This document shows positions 1-6,685 of a DNA stretch of 11,011 bases, one piece after another. This stretch comes from Christensenellaceae bacterium (GTDB lineage Bacteria > Bacillota > Clostridia > Christensenellales > Borkfalkiaceae), in NCBI GenBank assembly GCA_016295005.1, contig JAEDMA010000045.1, forward strand, positions 1-11,011, given 5' to 3'. The notes under the pieces were generated by a model. It was not told where the DNA came from and did no database searches. It saw only the letters and a list, made by a program, of their open reading frames with translations. Both the position numbers and the translations under genes were made by a program. How positions within the stretch are numbered: position 1 is the first letter of the stretch; every line of letters starts with the position of its first letter.

Positions 1-67
1 AAGTTTTTGTCTTACGATAAAAACTTTTAAAACCCTGACGGGTTTTAGCAAAAACATACGTTTTTGC
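1..67. repeat. Three tandem A/T-rich hairpins upstream of mscL
   Basis: Three inverted repeats follow each other directly. Arms 1-8 and 19-26 (AAGTTTTT/AAAAACTT) have a 10-base loop. Arms 28-35 and 40-47 (TAAAACCC/GGGTTTTA) have loop TGAC. Arms 48-55 and 60-67 (GCAAAAAC/GTTTTTGC) have loop ATAC. The middle one has the A-tract/GC-core/T-tract form of a compact, possibly bidirectional intrinsic terminator and may end a gene lying before the window. The outer two lack a GC core, and their role is unclear. The arms are seen directly; function is inferred. Confidence 0.5.
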
Positions 68-192
68 GCTTCTTGTTTGAAAAAACATCGGTTTTGCTTG
101 AAAATGCGCTTCGCGCGCTTTCAGACAAAACTTCCGATATTATAGTATTTTTAGATTTAACGATAGAAAAAATGAAAAAGGTTGGTACAAAA

Positions 193-807
193 ATGAAAAA
201 ATTTTTCGGAGAATTCAAAACGTTTATCACTCGCGGCAACGTCCTCGATATGGCCGTCGGCGTTATCGTCGGCAGCGCGTTCACCGCTATCGTAACGGCT
301 CTTACCAAAAACATTCTGCAACCGATCATTAATTGGATTATTTATCTGATATCCGGTTCTGAAAACAGTTTGGAGGGAGTTTACACTTTTCTCGTCGGTT
401 CGAGCGCGGATCTCGCCAACGCTATTTATATCGACTGGGGTGCGTTTTTAAGCGCTATCATCAACTTCTTCCTTATAGCGTTCGTGTTGTTTACCATCGT
501 GAAAACCATTAATAAAATTTCCGAGGGCGGCAAGGCTCTCCAGAAAGAAATAAACAAAAACACGCCGACCAGAGCAGACAGAAAGGAAATGAAAAAACTC
601 GGCATTTCTCGCTTCAACGCTGTCGCCGTAGGCAAGTTTATGGCGGAAAAAGAAGAAAAAGAAAAAGCGGAAAAACTTAAAGCCGAAGAAGAAGCGAAGT
701 TAAAAGCCGAACAGGACGAAAAATTAAGAAGAGAACAAAATCCCACCGCAGAAGAACTCTTAAAAGACATCAAAGCGCTTTTACAGGCTCAGACGGATAA
801 AAAATAA
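193..807 (+). CDS. mscL: Large-conductance mechanosensitive channel MscL with an extended C-terminal region
   Basis: MscL forms a homopentameric plasma-membrane pore that opens under high membrane tension and releases solutes during hypo-osmotic shock. The N-terminus (KKFFGEFKTFITRGNVLDMAVG) and the glycine/alanine-rich TM1 (about residues 15-45, with VGVIVGSAFTAIV) match the family closely. A short periplasmic loop and TM2 (about 83-107) follow. At 184-200 there is PTAEELLKDIKALLQ, the usual C-terminal bundle helix. I chose the ATG at 193 because the family begins with this short amphipathic N-terminus and a purine stretch (AAAAAGG) lies about 10 bases upstream. In-frame starts at 64 (TTG) and 172 would add non-family residues. 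The protein is 204 aa against roughly 130-150 for typical members. The excess is a lysine/glutamate-rich stretch (about 112-183) between TM2 and the terminal helix, likely a helical coiled-coil spacer. It appears monocistronic, ending before its own terminator. Confidence 0.94.
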   Translation: MKKFFGEFKTFITRGNVLDMAVGVIVGSAFTAIVTALTKNILQPIINWIIYLISGSENSLEGVYTFLVGSSADLANAIYIDWGAFLSAIINFFLIAFVLFTIVKTINKISEGGKALQKEINKNTPTRADRKEMKKLGISRFNAVAVGKFMAEKEEKEKAEKLKAEEEAKLKAEQDEKLRREQNPTAEELLKDIKALLQAQTDKK

Positions 808-835
808 TCGCAAACAATTCCGTAATGAAGTTTAT

Positions 836-863
836 AAGGTTTTCGTTTCCGGAAACCTTTTTG
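836..863 (+). terminator. Probable intrinsic terminator after mscL
   Basis: Arms 836-842 (AAGGTTT) and 853-859 (AAACCTT) form a 7-bp stem with a 10-base loop. The 3' arm runs into a T stretch (858-862). It lies 28 bases after the mscL stop and ahead of the pyrH promoter, so it separates the two units. Confidence 0.6.
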
Positions 864-925
864 CTTCGGTTCGGAATCTTTTATAAATTCTGCTAAAAAT
901 TTAATGATTTGGGCTTACTTCGGTA

Positions 926-954
926 TAGACAAAATCTGATTTTTATGTTAGAAT
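926..954 (+). promoter_or_regulatory. Sigma-A promoter of the pyrH cluster
   Basis: The -35 TAGACA (926-931) matches consensus at 5 of 6 positions. A 17-base spacer separates it from the -10 TAGAAT (949-954), also 5 of 6, with an extended TG at 946-947. The predicted start site is near 961, giving a leader of about 23 bases before the pyrH ATG. This is one of two near-consensus promoters I see in the window. Confidence 0.78.
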
Positions 955-983
955 GTTTTTAAGTTAAAAAGAGGAGTGGATAC

Positions 984-1691
984 ATGGTTAAAGCGGCTTA
1001 TAAAAGGGTAATAATCAAACTGTCCGGAGAGGCTCTCGCCGGAGAAAAAGGAACGGGTATCGACGAAAAAGTGCTCGATAGAGTTTGCGATCAGATTAAA
1101 GAAGTGACAAAACTCGGCGTGGAGGTCGGCATTATCGTCGGCGGCGGCAATTTCTGGAGAGGTCGTCAAGGCAACGAAATGGACAGAACCACAGCCGATC
1201 ACATGGGTATGCTCGCTACCGTCATCAACGCGCTCGCTATTCAGGACGCGTTGGAAAGAAAAGACGTTCCTACGAGAGTTCAGACGGCGTTGACCATTAC
1301 GAGAGTCGCCGAACCTTACATTTTAAGAAAAGCGTTGTCGCACCTTTCAAAGGGGAGAGTGGTTATTTTCGCCTGCGGCACCGGTAACCCGTACTTTACA
1401 ACAGATACCGCGGCGGCGCTTCGCGCGGCGGAAATCAACGCGGATATTCTTCTTCTCGCCAAAAACGTGGACGGTATCTATGATTCCGACCCCAAACGCA
1501 ATCCCGACGCCAAAAAACTTTCTTCCGTTTCCTACAAGGAATATATGGAAATGGGGTTAAGGGCTATGGATACGACCGCTATTACTATTTGCATGGAAAA
1601 CGATATCCCCGTTTTAGCGTTCGGGCTTTTCGAAGATAATTCGCTCGTCCGCGCGGTTTCCGGCGAACAAATCGGCACGCTGATTAAGTAA
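984..1691 (+). CDS. pyrH: UMP kinase (uridylate kinase) PyrH
   Basis: PyrH phosphorylates UMP to UDP with ATP in the cytoplasm. It is the bacterial hexameric enzyme of the amino-acid-kinase fold, regulated in the family by UTP and GTP. Visible motifs are the N-terminal KLSGEAL (K12-L18), the glycine-rich IIVGGGNFWRG (50-60), DHMGMLATVINALA (72-85), ACGTGNPYFTTDTAA (130-144, the phosphate/UMP-binding segment) and LLAKNVDGIYDSDP (157-170). At 235 aa the length is normal for the family. The ATG at 984 has GAGGAG at 971-976, seven bases away, and sits about 23 bases after the predicted start site. It is the first gene of the pyrH-frr-uppS-cdsA group. In related phyla rpsB and tsf usually precede pyrH; here mscL does. 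Confidence 0.97.
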   Translation: MVKAAYKRVIIKLSGEALAGEKGTGIDEKVLDRVCDQIKEVTKLGVEVGIIVGGGNFWRGRQGNEMDRTTADHMGMLATVINALAIQDALERKDVPTRVQTALTITRVAEPYILRKALSHLSKGRVVIFACGTGNPYFTTDTAAALRAAEINADILLLAKNVDGIYDSDPKRNPDAKKLSSVSYKEYMEMGLRAMDTTAITICMENDIPVLAFGLFEDNSLVRAVSGEQIGTLIK

Positions 1692-1704
1692 AATCAGGTC
1701 TTTG

Positions 1705-1728
1705 CGGGTATCGCCCGATTTGGTTTTT
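1705..1728 (+). terminator. Weak hairpin with T-run after pyrH
   Basis: CGGG (1705-1708) and CCCG (1714-1717) form a 4-bp GC stem with a 5-base loop. A T-rich stretch (TTTTT at 1724-1728) follows after six bases. The flanks AAATC and GATTT can add pairs only with an unpaired left side. It may attenuate rather than stop transcription into frr. The rest of the 162-base pyrH-frr gap holds another small inverted repeat, CGCGGT/ACCGCG at 1793-1812, with no T-tail, and no convincing promoter pair. Confidence 0.3.
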
Positions 1729-1853
1729 AATGAGCGGCAAGGCGTTGACTCGGTTAAAAAAAGGAAAACTTTTTCCGTTATAACTTGCGCGGCGCGGTCG
1801 CTTTTTACCGCGTAAACATATTCGTTATTAAGATTTAAAAGGGAGAATTTATT

Positions 1854-2429
1854 ATGGCTATCGAAAACGAAAGATTCGAGGAAATCATGATGCAGACTAT
1901 GGAAAAAACGGAAAAAACCAACTCCGTTTTATCCAGCGACTACGCCGCTATCAGAGCAGGCAGAGCGAATCCTCACATTCTCGACAGAGTTTTGGTCGAT
2001 TACTACGGCACGCCTACCCCTATCAACCAGGTCGGCAACATCTCCGTTACCGAAGGCAGATGCCTCGTTATCGCCCCGTGGGACGCTTCTATGCTTAAAA
2101 CAATCGAAAAACAGTTGCTCGCCGAAAATATCGGCATTACCCCCGCCAACGACGGTAAAGTTATTCGTCTCGTTTTCCCGGTTTTAACCGAAGAAAGAAG
2201 AAAAGAACTCGTTAAACAGGTTAAAAAAATGGGCGACGACGCGAAAGTCGCTATAAGAAACGTTCGCAGAGATAGTCTCGAAGCCTTGAAAAAAATGAAA
2301 AACGAAAAGGCTCTTTCCGAAGACGAACACGCAGTCTGTGAAAAAGAAATAGAAAAAGTTATCGCCGAGGCTATCGAAAAAACCGACAAACTCGCCGCAG
2401 ATAAAGAAAAAGACATTATGAGCGTATAA
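1854..2429 (+). CDS. frr: Ribosome recycling factor
   Basis: RRF works with EF-G to split the post-termination ribosome so the subunits can be reused. The family signature IRAGRANPHILDRVLVDYYGTPTPINQV is clear at about 33-60. It is followed by the domain-II beta region (about 63-106: ISVTEGRCLVIAPWD, ANDGKVIRLVFPVLTEERR) and the long C-terminal helices with KMGDDAKVAIRNVRRD (125-140), which includes the conserved arginine cluster. At 191 aa it is a few residues longer than the usual 185, all at the N-terminus. I kept the ATG at 1854 because GGGAG at 1841-1845 is ideally spaced; the methionines at residues 12-13 are alternatives. The TAA stop shares its last base with the uppS ATG, so the two genes are translationally coupled. 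Confidence 0.97.
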   Translation: MAIENERFEEIMMQTMEKTEKTNSVLSSDYAAIRAGRANPHILDRVLVDYYGTPTPINQVGNISVTEGRCLVIAPWDASMLKTIEKQLLAENIGITPANDGKVIRLVFPVLTEERRKELVKQVKKMGDDAKVAIRNVRRDSLEALKKMKNEKALSEDEHAVCEKEIEKVIAEAIEKTDKLAADKEKDIMSV

Positions 2430-3130
2430 TGGATAGCGATTTTTCCGTTTCTAAATTGCCGTCGCACGTCGGTATTATTATGGACGGCAACGGCAGATGG
2501 GCGAACCTTCGCGGAAAACCTCGTTCGTTCGGACATAAAATCGGCTCGAAAAACGTGGAAACCATCGCAAGACATGCCTTTTCACGCGGAATTAAAACGC
2601 TTACCCTTTTCGCTTTCTCTTCCGAAAACTGGCTTCGCCCGAAGGACGAAGTCGAAGAACTGATGCGTCTTTTAGAACGGTATATGAATAAGTTCCGTTC
2701 TTCCGCCGTCGAAAATAAAATGAGAATCGTCGTTTCGGGGGACAGAAGCCCGCTTTCCGATTCGCTTATCAGAGCGATAGAAAAAACAGAAAAAGCAACC
2801 GAAAGTTTTCGGGACAGAACGCTTATCCTTGCGGTTAATTACGGCGGCAGACAAGAAATCGTTTACGCCGTCAACAAACTGATTTCCGAAGGTAAACCGG
2901 TTACCGAATCGTCCGTTTCCGAGTACCTTTATACCGCCCCTTTCGGAGAACCCGACCTTATTATAAGAACGGGCGGAGAAATCAGAATCTCTAATTTTTT
3001 ATTATACCAAGGCGCGTACAGCGAACTTCTTTTTACCGACGTGTTATGGCCCGATTTTAACGAAACGGAGTTCGACAAGGCGTTAATAAATTATTCCGGA
3101 CGCAACAGACGGTTCGGAAAAGTGGAGTGA
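2429..3130 (+). CDS. uppS: Isoprenyl transferase, undecaprenyl-diphosphate synthase
   Basis: UppS makes the C55 cis-polyprenyl diphosphate that becomes the lipid carrier for peptidoglycan and other wall polymers, extending farnesyl-PP with isopentenyl-PP. Motifs run in family order: HVGIIMDGNGRWA (13-25, with catalytic Asp19 and Arg23), FGHKIGSKNV (34-43), TLFAFSSENWLRP (59-71), ILAVNYGGRQEI (133-144) and DLIIRTGGEIRISNFLLYQGAYSEL (176-200), the pyrophosphate and magnesium site. Tyr193 replaces the tryptophan often seen in the NFLLWQ segment, a conservative change. The length of 233 aa is normal. It overlaps frr by one base, and its stop region contains the cdsA ribosome binding site. IPP for this enzyme comes from the MEP pathway, whose dxr gene lies downstream. 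Confidence 0.96.
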   Translation: MDSDFSVSKLPSHVGIIMDGNGRWANLRGKPRSFGHKIGSKNVETIARHAFSRGIKTLTLFAFSSENWLRPKDEVEELMRLLERYMNKFRSSAVENKMRIVVSGDRSPLSDSLIRAIEKTEKATESFRDRTLILAVNYGGRQEIVYAVNKLISEGKPVTESSVSEYLYTAPFGEPDLIIRTGGEIRISNFLLYQGAYSELLFTDVLWPDFNETEFDKALINYSGRNRRFGKVE

Positions 3131-3133
3131 CTT

Positions 3134-3964
3134 ATGGTTAAAAGAATTATTACCGGCGCGGCTATCGTTGCCGTTACCGTCGTTTTCTTCCTTCTTCGCT
3201 ACTTTGTGAATTTCAGAGTATTCGAACTATTCGTATGGGCGATTTGCGGTATCGCTACTTATGAAGTTGCAAGAGCGGTGATGGAATATACTTCCTTTAA
3301 ATCTTTTTTGACTAACGTCGTTTTCGGCGTGGTCGGCGTTCCGATTTATTTTATGTTCGAATCGCCTTTCGGCAGCGGTTACGGAGCACTCGCGTTTTTG
3401 GTATTCCTAGCGTTAATCGTCGTTACCAACGTGATTTTCTGGTACACGGAAGACAAAAAAACTTCGCTTATAGCGGAAATTTTACCGGTGATTTATCCGT
3501 CTTTGCTCATCATTCCGATACTGCTGCTTAACGGTTCCAACCGCGGATACAGAGGATTCGTTCTTCTTATCGACCTTTTCGTTATTCCCGCTTGTTCGGA
3601 TACCGCGGCGTACTTTATCGGTAGCAAAATAGGAGGCAAAAAACTTTGCCCGAAAATCAGCCCTAAAAAAACGGTGTCGGGCGCGGTCGGCGGAACATTA
3701 GGCGGCATCATCGGCTCGGTTCTGGTCTGCGTTATTTTCAGACCTTACACCGACGCGATTTTTCCCATACTTCTCTTTGCTCTGATCGGATTTGTGGGCA
3801 GCATATTGACCGTTTTCGGCGACTTATTCGAAAGTTGTATTAAAAGAAGAGTCGGCATTAAAGATATGGGCGGAATTCTTCCCGGTCACGGAGGCGTTTC
3901 CGACAGAGTAGACGGATTGCTGTTCTTAGCGCCGTTTATCTTACTTGTGTCGCTTATACTGTAA
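3134..3964 (+). CDS. cdsA: Phosphatidate cytidylyltransferase (CDP-diglyceride synthase)
   Basis: CdsA is an integral membrane enzyme that makes CDP-diacylglycerol from phosphatidate and CTP, the branch point for bacterial phospholipids. It is strongly hydrophobic with several membrane segments (about 5-23, 28-50, 58-75, 84-104, 112-133, 141-153, 185-203, 208-228, 262-276). The conserved cytoplasmic core is present: SDTAAYFIGSKIGGKKLCPKISPKKT (155-180). The C-terminal family signature also spans 234-260, with KRR, the invariant KD (243-244), LPGHGG (249-254) and DRVD (257-260). The length of 276 aa is typical. The ATG at 3134 uses GGAG (3124-3127) overlapping the uppS stop, so it is coupled to uppS. 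A hairpin-rich gap follows. Confidence 0.95.
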   Translation: MVKRIITGAAIVAVTVVFFLLRYFVNFRVFELFVWAICGIATYEVARAVMEYTSFKSFLTNVVFGVVGVPIYFMFESPFGSGYGALAFLVFLALIVVTNVIFWYTEDKKTSLIAEILPVIYPSLLIIPILLLNGSNRGYRGFVLLIDLFVIPACSDTAAYFIGSKIGGKKLCPKISPKKTVSGAVGGTLGGIIGSVLVCVIFRPYTDAIFPILLFALIGFVGSILTVFGDLFESCIKRRVGIKDMGGILPGHGGVSDRVDGLLFLAPFILLVSLIL

Positions 3965-3979
3965 ATTGTTTCGTGAGAG

Positions 3980-4004
3980 CCGAAGCGTTCGTAGAACGCT
4001 TCGG
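3980..4004 (+). repeat. Perfect 11-bp inverted repeat after cdsA
   Basis: CCGAAGCGTTC (3980-3990) and GAACGCTTCGG (3994-4004) match perfectly across a 3-base loop, GTA. No T-tract follows directly (ACCTTAATTATT), so it does not fit a simple intrinsic terminator. It begins 15 bases after the cdsA stop. It could protect the transcript 3' end or be a processing site; both are inference. Confidence 0.7.
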
Positions 4005-4023
4005 ACCTTAATTATTATGCGAG

Positions 4024-4051
4024 TTTTTGTTTAAAAACTTCGCGCTTTTTT
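4024..4051 (+). terminator. Probable intrinsic terminator between cdsA and dxr
   Basis: Arms near 4024-4029 (TTTTT region) and 4033-4038 (AAAAAC region) are extended outward by GCGA pairing with TCGC, with one bulged T. The stem is followed by GC and then six Ts (4046-4051). The stem is mostly A-T, so strength is uncertain, but together with the perfect hairpin just upstream it suggests that dxr-rseP may be at least partly a separate transcript. I see no near-consensus promoter in 4052-4177. Confidence 0.45.
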
Positions 4052-4089
4052 GTATACGACGCAAAACAGACGTTTTATAAAGGGAATGA

Positions 4090-4107
4090 CAAAAACGGTT
4101 GTTTTTG
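4090..4107. repeat. Short A/T palindrome CAAAAAC-N4-GTTTTTG upstream of dxr
   Basis: Arms 4090-4096 and 4101-4107 are perfect, with loop GGTT. The same arms, with one extra G-C pair and loop ATAC, occur at 48-67 upstream of mscL. In both places a GTTTTT/AAAAAC hairpin lies a short distance upstream. Confidence 0.5.
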
Positions 4108-4177
4108 CAAAAAGAATCGAGCGTCTTTTATGCTCTCCGCGGTAAAGAAGAAGACGTATTTAAAAAGGGTTTATTTT

Positions 4178-5308
4178 ATGAAGAAAATCGCGCTTATCGG
4201 CAGTACGGGGTCTATCGGGAAACAGGTATTGAACGTCGTAAGAAACAATCCCGATAAATTTTCCGTCGCGTCGCTCGCGGCAGGGAATAATCTCACGCTT
4301 TTTACCGAGCAGGTAAAAGAGTTTAAACCCTTGGTCGCGACGGCGATTAAATGCCCGAATGAAAAACTTCCCGACGGAACGGAATACTGCTTCGGCGAAA
4401 CGGCGTTTAAGGACGCAATAATATCCGAAGCGGACGTCGTTGTGGTGGCGTTGGTAGGGTTTTCGGGCATTATTGCGGTAAAAGAAGCGATAGATAAAGG
4501 ACTTAATATAGCCCTTGCGAACAAAGAAAGCATAGTCGCGGGCGGAGAGTTGATTATGCCCGCCGTTAAAAAAAGCGGAATAACCTTAGCACCTATCGAC
4601 AGCGAACATTCGGCTGTATGGCAAGCGTTAGGGTTTAATTTCGATACGCCGTTTAAAAAGATTATTCTGACCGCTTCGGGCGGAGCGCTCAGAGATTACG
4701 ACGCCGAAAGGCTTAAAACGGTAACCTTTAAAGAAGCGCTTTCTCACCCTAACTGGAATATGGGGTCGAAAATCACGGTGGATTGCGCGACTCTTATAAA
4801 CAAAGGTCTCGAAGTAATCGAAGCGAAATGGCTTTATAATACGTCTTTCGACAAAATAGACGTGGTTATTCACCGCGAAAGCATAATACACTCTATGGTA
4901 GAGTTTAACGATAACGCGATAATCGCGCAGTTAGGCTATCCTTCTATGGAAACGCCCATAAGTCTTGCGCTTTCTTATCCCGAAAGGCTTAAAGGCGACG
5001 TTGAAAGCGTGGATTTCGTTTCTCTTAAAAAACTTTCATTCGAAGCGCCCGACGTTAAAAGGTTTCCGTGTTTTTCGCTTGCGGTCGAGGCGGGTAAAAA
5101 AGGCGGTTTATATCCCGCCGTTCTTATCGGAGCAGACGACGCCGCGGTAAAACTTTTTTCCGAAGGCAAAATAGGGTATTGCGATATTTATACGGCGATT
5201 TCCGGCGCGCTCGACAAGTTTTCGGGCGGAAAAATCAATTCTTTCGACGACATAACGGAAGCGGCAGAGTTTGCGAGAAGATACGTCGAAAGTAAATTCG
5301 GAGTTTAA
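4178..5308 (+). CDS. dxr: 1-deoxy-D-xylulose 5-phosphate reductoisomerase
   Basis: Dxr converts DXP to 2-C-methyl-D-erythritol 4-phosphate with NADPH and a divalent metal, the first committed step of the MEP isoprenoid pathway. It shows the N-terminal NADPH-binding loop GSTGSIGKQ (8-16), ALANKESIVAGGELI (112-126), the metal-binding PIDSEHSAVWQAL (139-151; ligands Asp141 and Glu143), the flexible-loop segment SHPNWNMGSKITVDCATLINKGLEVIEA (189-216; ligand Glu212) and HRESIIHSMVEF (232-243). I chose the ATG at 4178 because the GSTGSIG loop must start near residue 8 and AAAAAGGG sits eight bases upstream. An in-frame ATG at 4130 would add 16 non-family residues. At 376 aa the length is normal. 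It supplies isoprenoid precursors for uppS in the same cluster, and the rseP start follows five bases after its stop. Confidence 0.97.
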   Translation: MKKIALIGSTGSIGKQVLNVVRNNPDKFSVASLAAGNNLTLFTEQVKEFKPLVATAIKCPNEKLPDGTEYCFGETAFKDAIISEADVVVVALVGFSGIIAVKEAIDKGLNIALANKESIVAGGELIMPAVKKSGITLAPIDSEHSAVWQALGFNFDTPFKKIILTASGGALRDYDAERLKTVTFKEALSHPNWNMGSKITVDCATLINKGLEVIEAKWLYNTSFDKIDVVIHRESIIHSMVEFNDNAIIAQLGYPSMETPISLALSYPERLKGDVESVDFVSLKKLSFEAPDVKRFPCFSLAVEAGKKGGLYPAVLIGADDAAVKLFSEGKIGYCDIYTAISGALDKFSGGKINSFDDITEAAEFARRYVESKFGV

Positions 5309-5312
5309 TTAA

Positions 5313-6428
5313 ATGAATTTTTTGTTGTTGGCTTCCTTCGGGGAAGTTATGAGTTATATCGGATATATTCTTTTAGCCGTTCTCGTTTTACTGGTTATGA
5401 TAACCGTTCACGAGTTAGGCCATTATATCGCAGGTAAAATTTTCGGGTTCGGTATTCAGGAATTCGCTATCGGTTTCGGTCCTAAAATATACAAAAAAGA
5501 AAAGAAAAACGGAGAACTTTTCTCCGTAAGGATGTTTCCGCTCGGCGGATTTTGTTCTTTTAAGGGGGAAGACGAAAAAGGCGAAGACCCCGAGGATTTT
5601 AATAACAAAAAGCCGTGGCAAAGGCTTATCGTGTTGGTTTCCGGCGCGTTTATGAATTATCTTCTGGCTTTACTTATCATTATTTTTACTTTTTCCGTTT
5701 ACGGGAGAGCGTGTTTTAAGATCGCCGAAGTGGACGCTTCCGCCGATTATTCTTCGACGTACAGTTTAAAAGCCGACGACGTAATCTTAAAAGCCGACGG
5801 CAGAAACATTTATCTCGTTACCGACCTAATGGACGCATTGAACAACAAACACAAAGGAGATCTGGTGGATTTTCTCGTTTTAAGAGACGGCGAAGAACAG
5901 AACGTAAAAATAATGTTGAGGGAAAACGCAAGGTTTTCCAGCATAGAAGATTCTTCTTCTATTATCACCGTTTTAGGGACTTTTAAAACCAACGAAAACG
6001 GCGAAAAACTCGGAACGCTTTATTCTGCCAACGTAAAAACCGGCTTTTTCAAAACGATAGGCAGAAGTTTTCAATACTCGTTCAGGCTCGGCGGCACGGT
6101 ATTCACCGTTTTAGGGCAACTTATCTCGGGGAAAATCGGCATAGGTTCCGTCGGCGGCACGGTTACCACGATAGTGGTTACGGCTGACGCCATTAAAACG
6201 GGCGGTTTTCAATATTTATTATATATATCTTCGCTTATCGGCGTTAATCTTGCCGTGTTTAACTTACTTCCTTTCCCCGCGCTTGACGGCGCGAGAGCGG
6301 TTTTCTGTCTTATAGAATGGATTTTCAGAAAACCCGTAAACAGAAAGGTCGAAGCGGTTATTCACGCCGTGGGATTCGTTTTATTATTGCTTTTCGCAGT
6401 GTTCGTAGATTTGCAACGTTGTTTTTAA
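5313..6428 (+). CDS. rseP: RIP metalloprotease RseP (site-2 protease family, M50)
   Basis: This is an intramembrane zinc protease that cleaves membrane-anchored anti-sigma factors and remnant signal peptides; Bacillota members are often called RasP. The zinc motif HELGH (His33, Glu34, His37) lies in the first membrane helix (about 15-42). FAIGFGPKIY (51-60), FPLGGF (75-80) and PWQRLIVLVSGAFMNYLLA (101-119) follow in family order. A single PDZ-like domain covers about 135-205, and the second zinc-site segment NLLPFPALDGAR is at 317-328 (Asp325). A last membrane helix is at 347-365. This is a one-PDZ form, as usual in Gram-positives. The second glycine of the common LDGGR is Ala here. The ATG at 5313 has GGAG at 5300-5303; a second ATG at 5349 with CGGGGAAG close by is possible. 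The ispG gene that often follows is absent. Confidence 0.92.
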   Translation: MNFLLLASFGEVMSYIGYILLAVLVLLVMITVHELGHYIAGKIFGFGIQEFAIGFGPKIYKKEKKNGELFSVRMFPLGGFCSFKGEDEKGEDPEDFNNKKPWQRLIVLVSGAFMNYLLALLIIIFTFSVYGRACFKIAEVDASADYSSTYSLKADDVILKADGRNIYLVTDLMDALNNKHKGDLVDFLVLRDGEEQNVKIMLRENARFSSIEDSSSIITVLGTFKTNENGEKLGTLYSANVKTGFFKTIGRSFQYSFRLGGTVFTVLGQLISGKIGIGSVGGTVTTIVVTADAIKTGGFQYLLYISSLIGVNLAVFNLLPFPALDGARAVFCLIEWIFRKPVNRKVEAVIHAVGFVLLLLFAVFVDLQRCF

Positions 6429-6485
6429 CAAAAGAAAAGTTTTTTCGTTTGTCGGTTACCGTTTTGATAATAATCGACGGAATAT

Positions 6486-6647
6486 GATTACGGAGGGATG
6501 GACGTAAAACGACGCCGTTACGACTGTCGGTTTTACAAAAACAATTGCTTTTTTAAGATTTTTTGCCGAAACACAAAAATTCGCTTTTTCTGTTTAAATA
6601 ATGATTACTCCGTAGTCGTTTTTACGAGATACGGAGTTTTTTATTTA
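6486..6647 (+). promoter_or_regulatory. Candidate terminator/antiterminator switch RNA
   Basis: The segment GATTACGGAG (6486-6495) can pair with CTCCGTAGTC (6608-6617) over 10 bp with one T-G wobble. That excludes the left arm of the terminator at 6607-6637. Inside the long-range helix is a well-formed hairpin (6504-6513 with 6526-6536, ten pairs and one bulged G). An A/T-rich part with a weaker CAAAAA/TTTTTG-type hairpin near 6573-6590 follows. This is the layout of a leader RNA whose closing helix competes with a terminator. I do not recognise a known riboswitch class, T-box or 6S RNA core. The promoter that would produce it is unclear: it could be the rseP transcript itself, and a weak element near 6449-6474 has poor spacing. 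Confidence 0.4.
6607..6647 (+). terminator. Intrinsic terminator downstream of rseP
   Basis: ACTCCGTA (6607-6614) and TACGGAGT (6630-6637) form a perfect 8-bp stem. An inner TCGT/ACGA stem (6616-6619 with 6624-6627) caps it. A T-run follows directly (from 6637, TTTTTTATTT). This is the strongest terminator in the region, but it lies about 180 bases after the rseP stop, farther than expected for a simple 3' end. Confidence 0.8.
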
Positions 6648-6685
6648 AGTAAGCGATAAACAATTTAAATGTTTTTGTTGAAAAC

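Noticed and set aside
64..192. N-terminal extension of mscL from a TTG at 64
   Set aside because: The added 43 residues do not resemble MscL, start inside a hairpin arm, and the ATG at 193 gives the exact family N-terminus with a purine-rich site upstream.
2003..2575. Long minus-strand reading frame across frr and uppS
   Set aside because: It is an antisense shadow of two well-supported genes and its serine-rich product matches no family.
4130..4177. Upstream in-frame ATG for dxr
   Set aside because: It would place 16 extra lysine-rich residues before the conserved NADPH-binding N-terminus and has no good ribosome binding site; the ATG at 4178 does.
6484..6507. Seven-codon reading frame (MITEGWT) as an attenuator leader peptide
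   Set aside because: There is no adequate ribosome binding site and no run of regulatory codons; the bases are better explained as the long-range helix arm.
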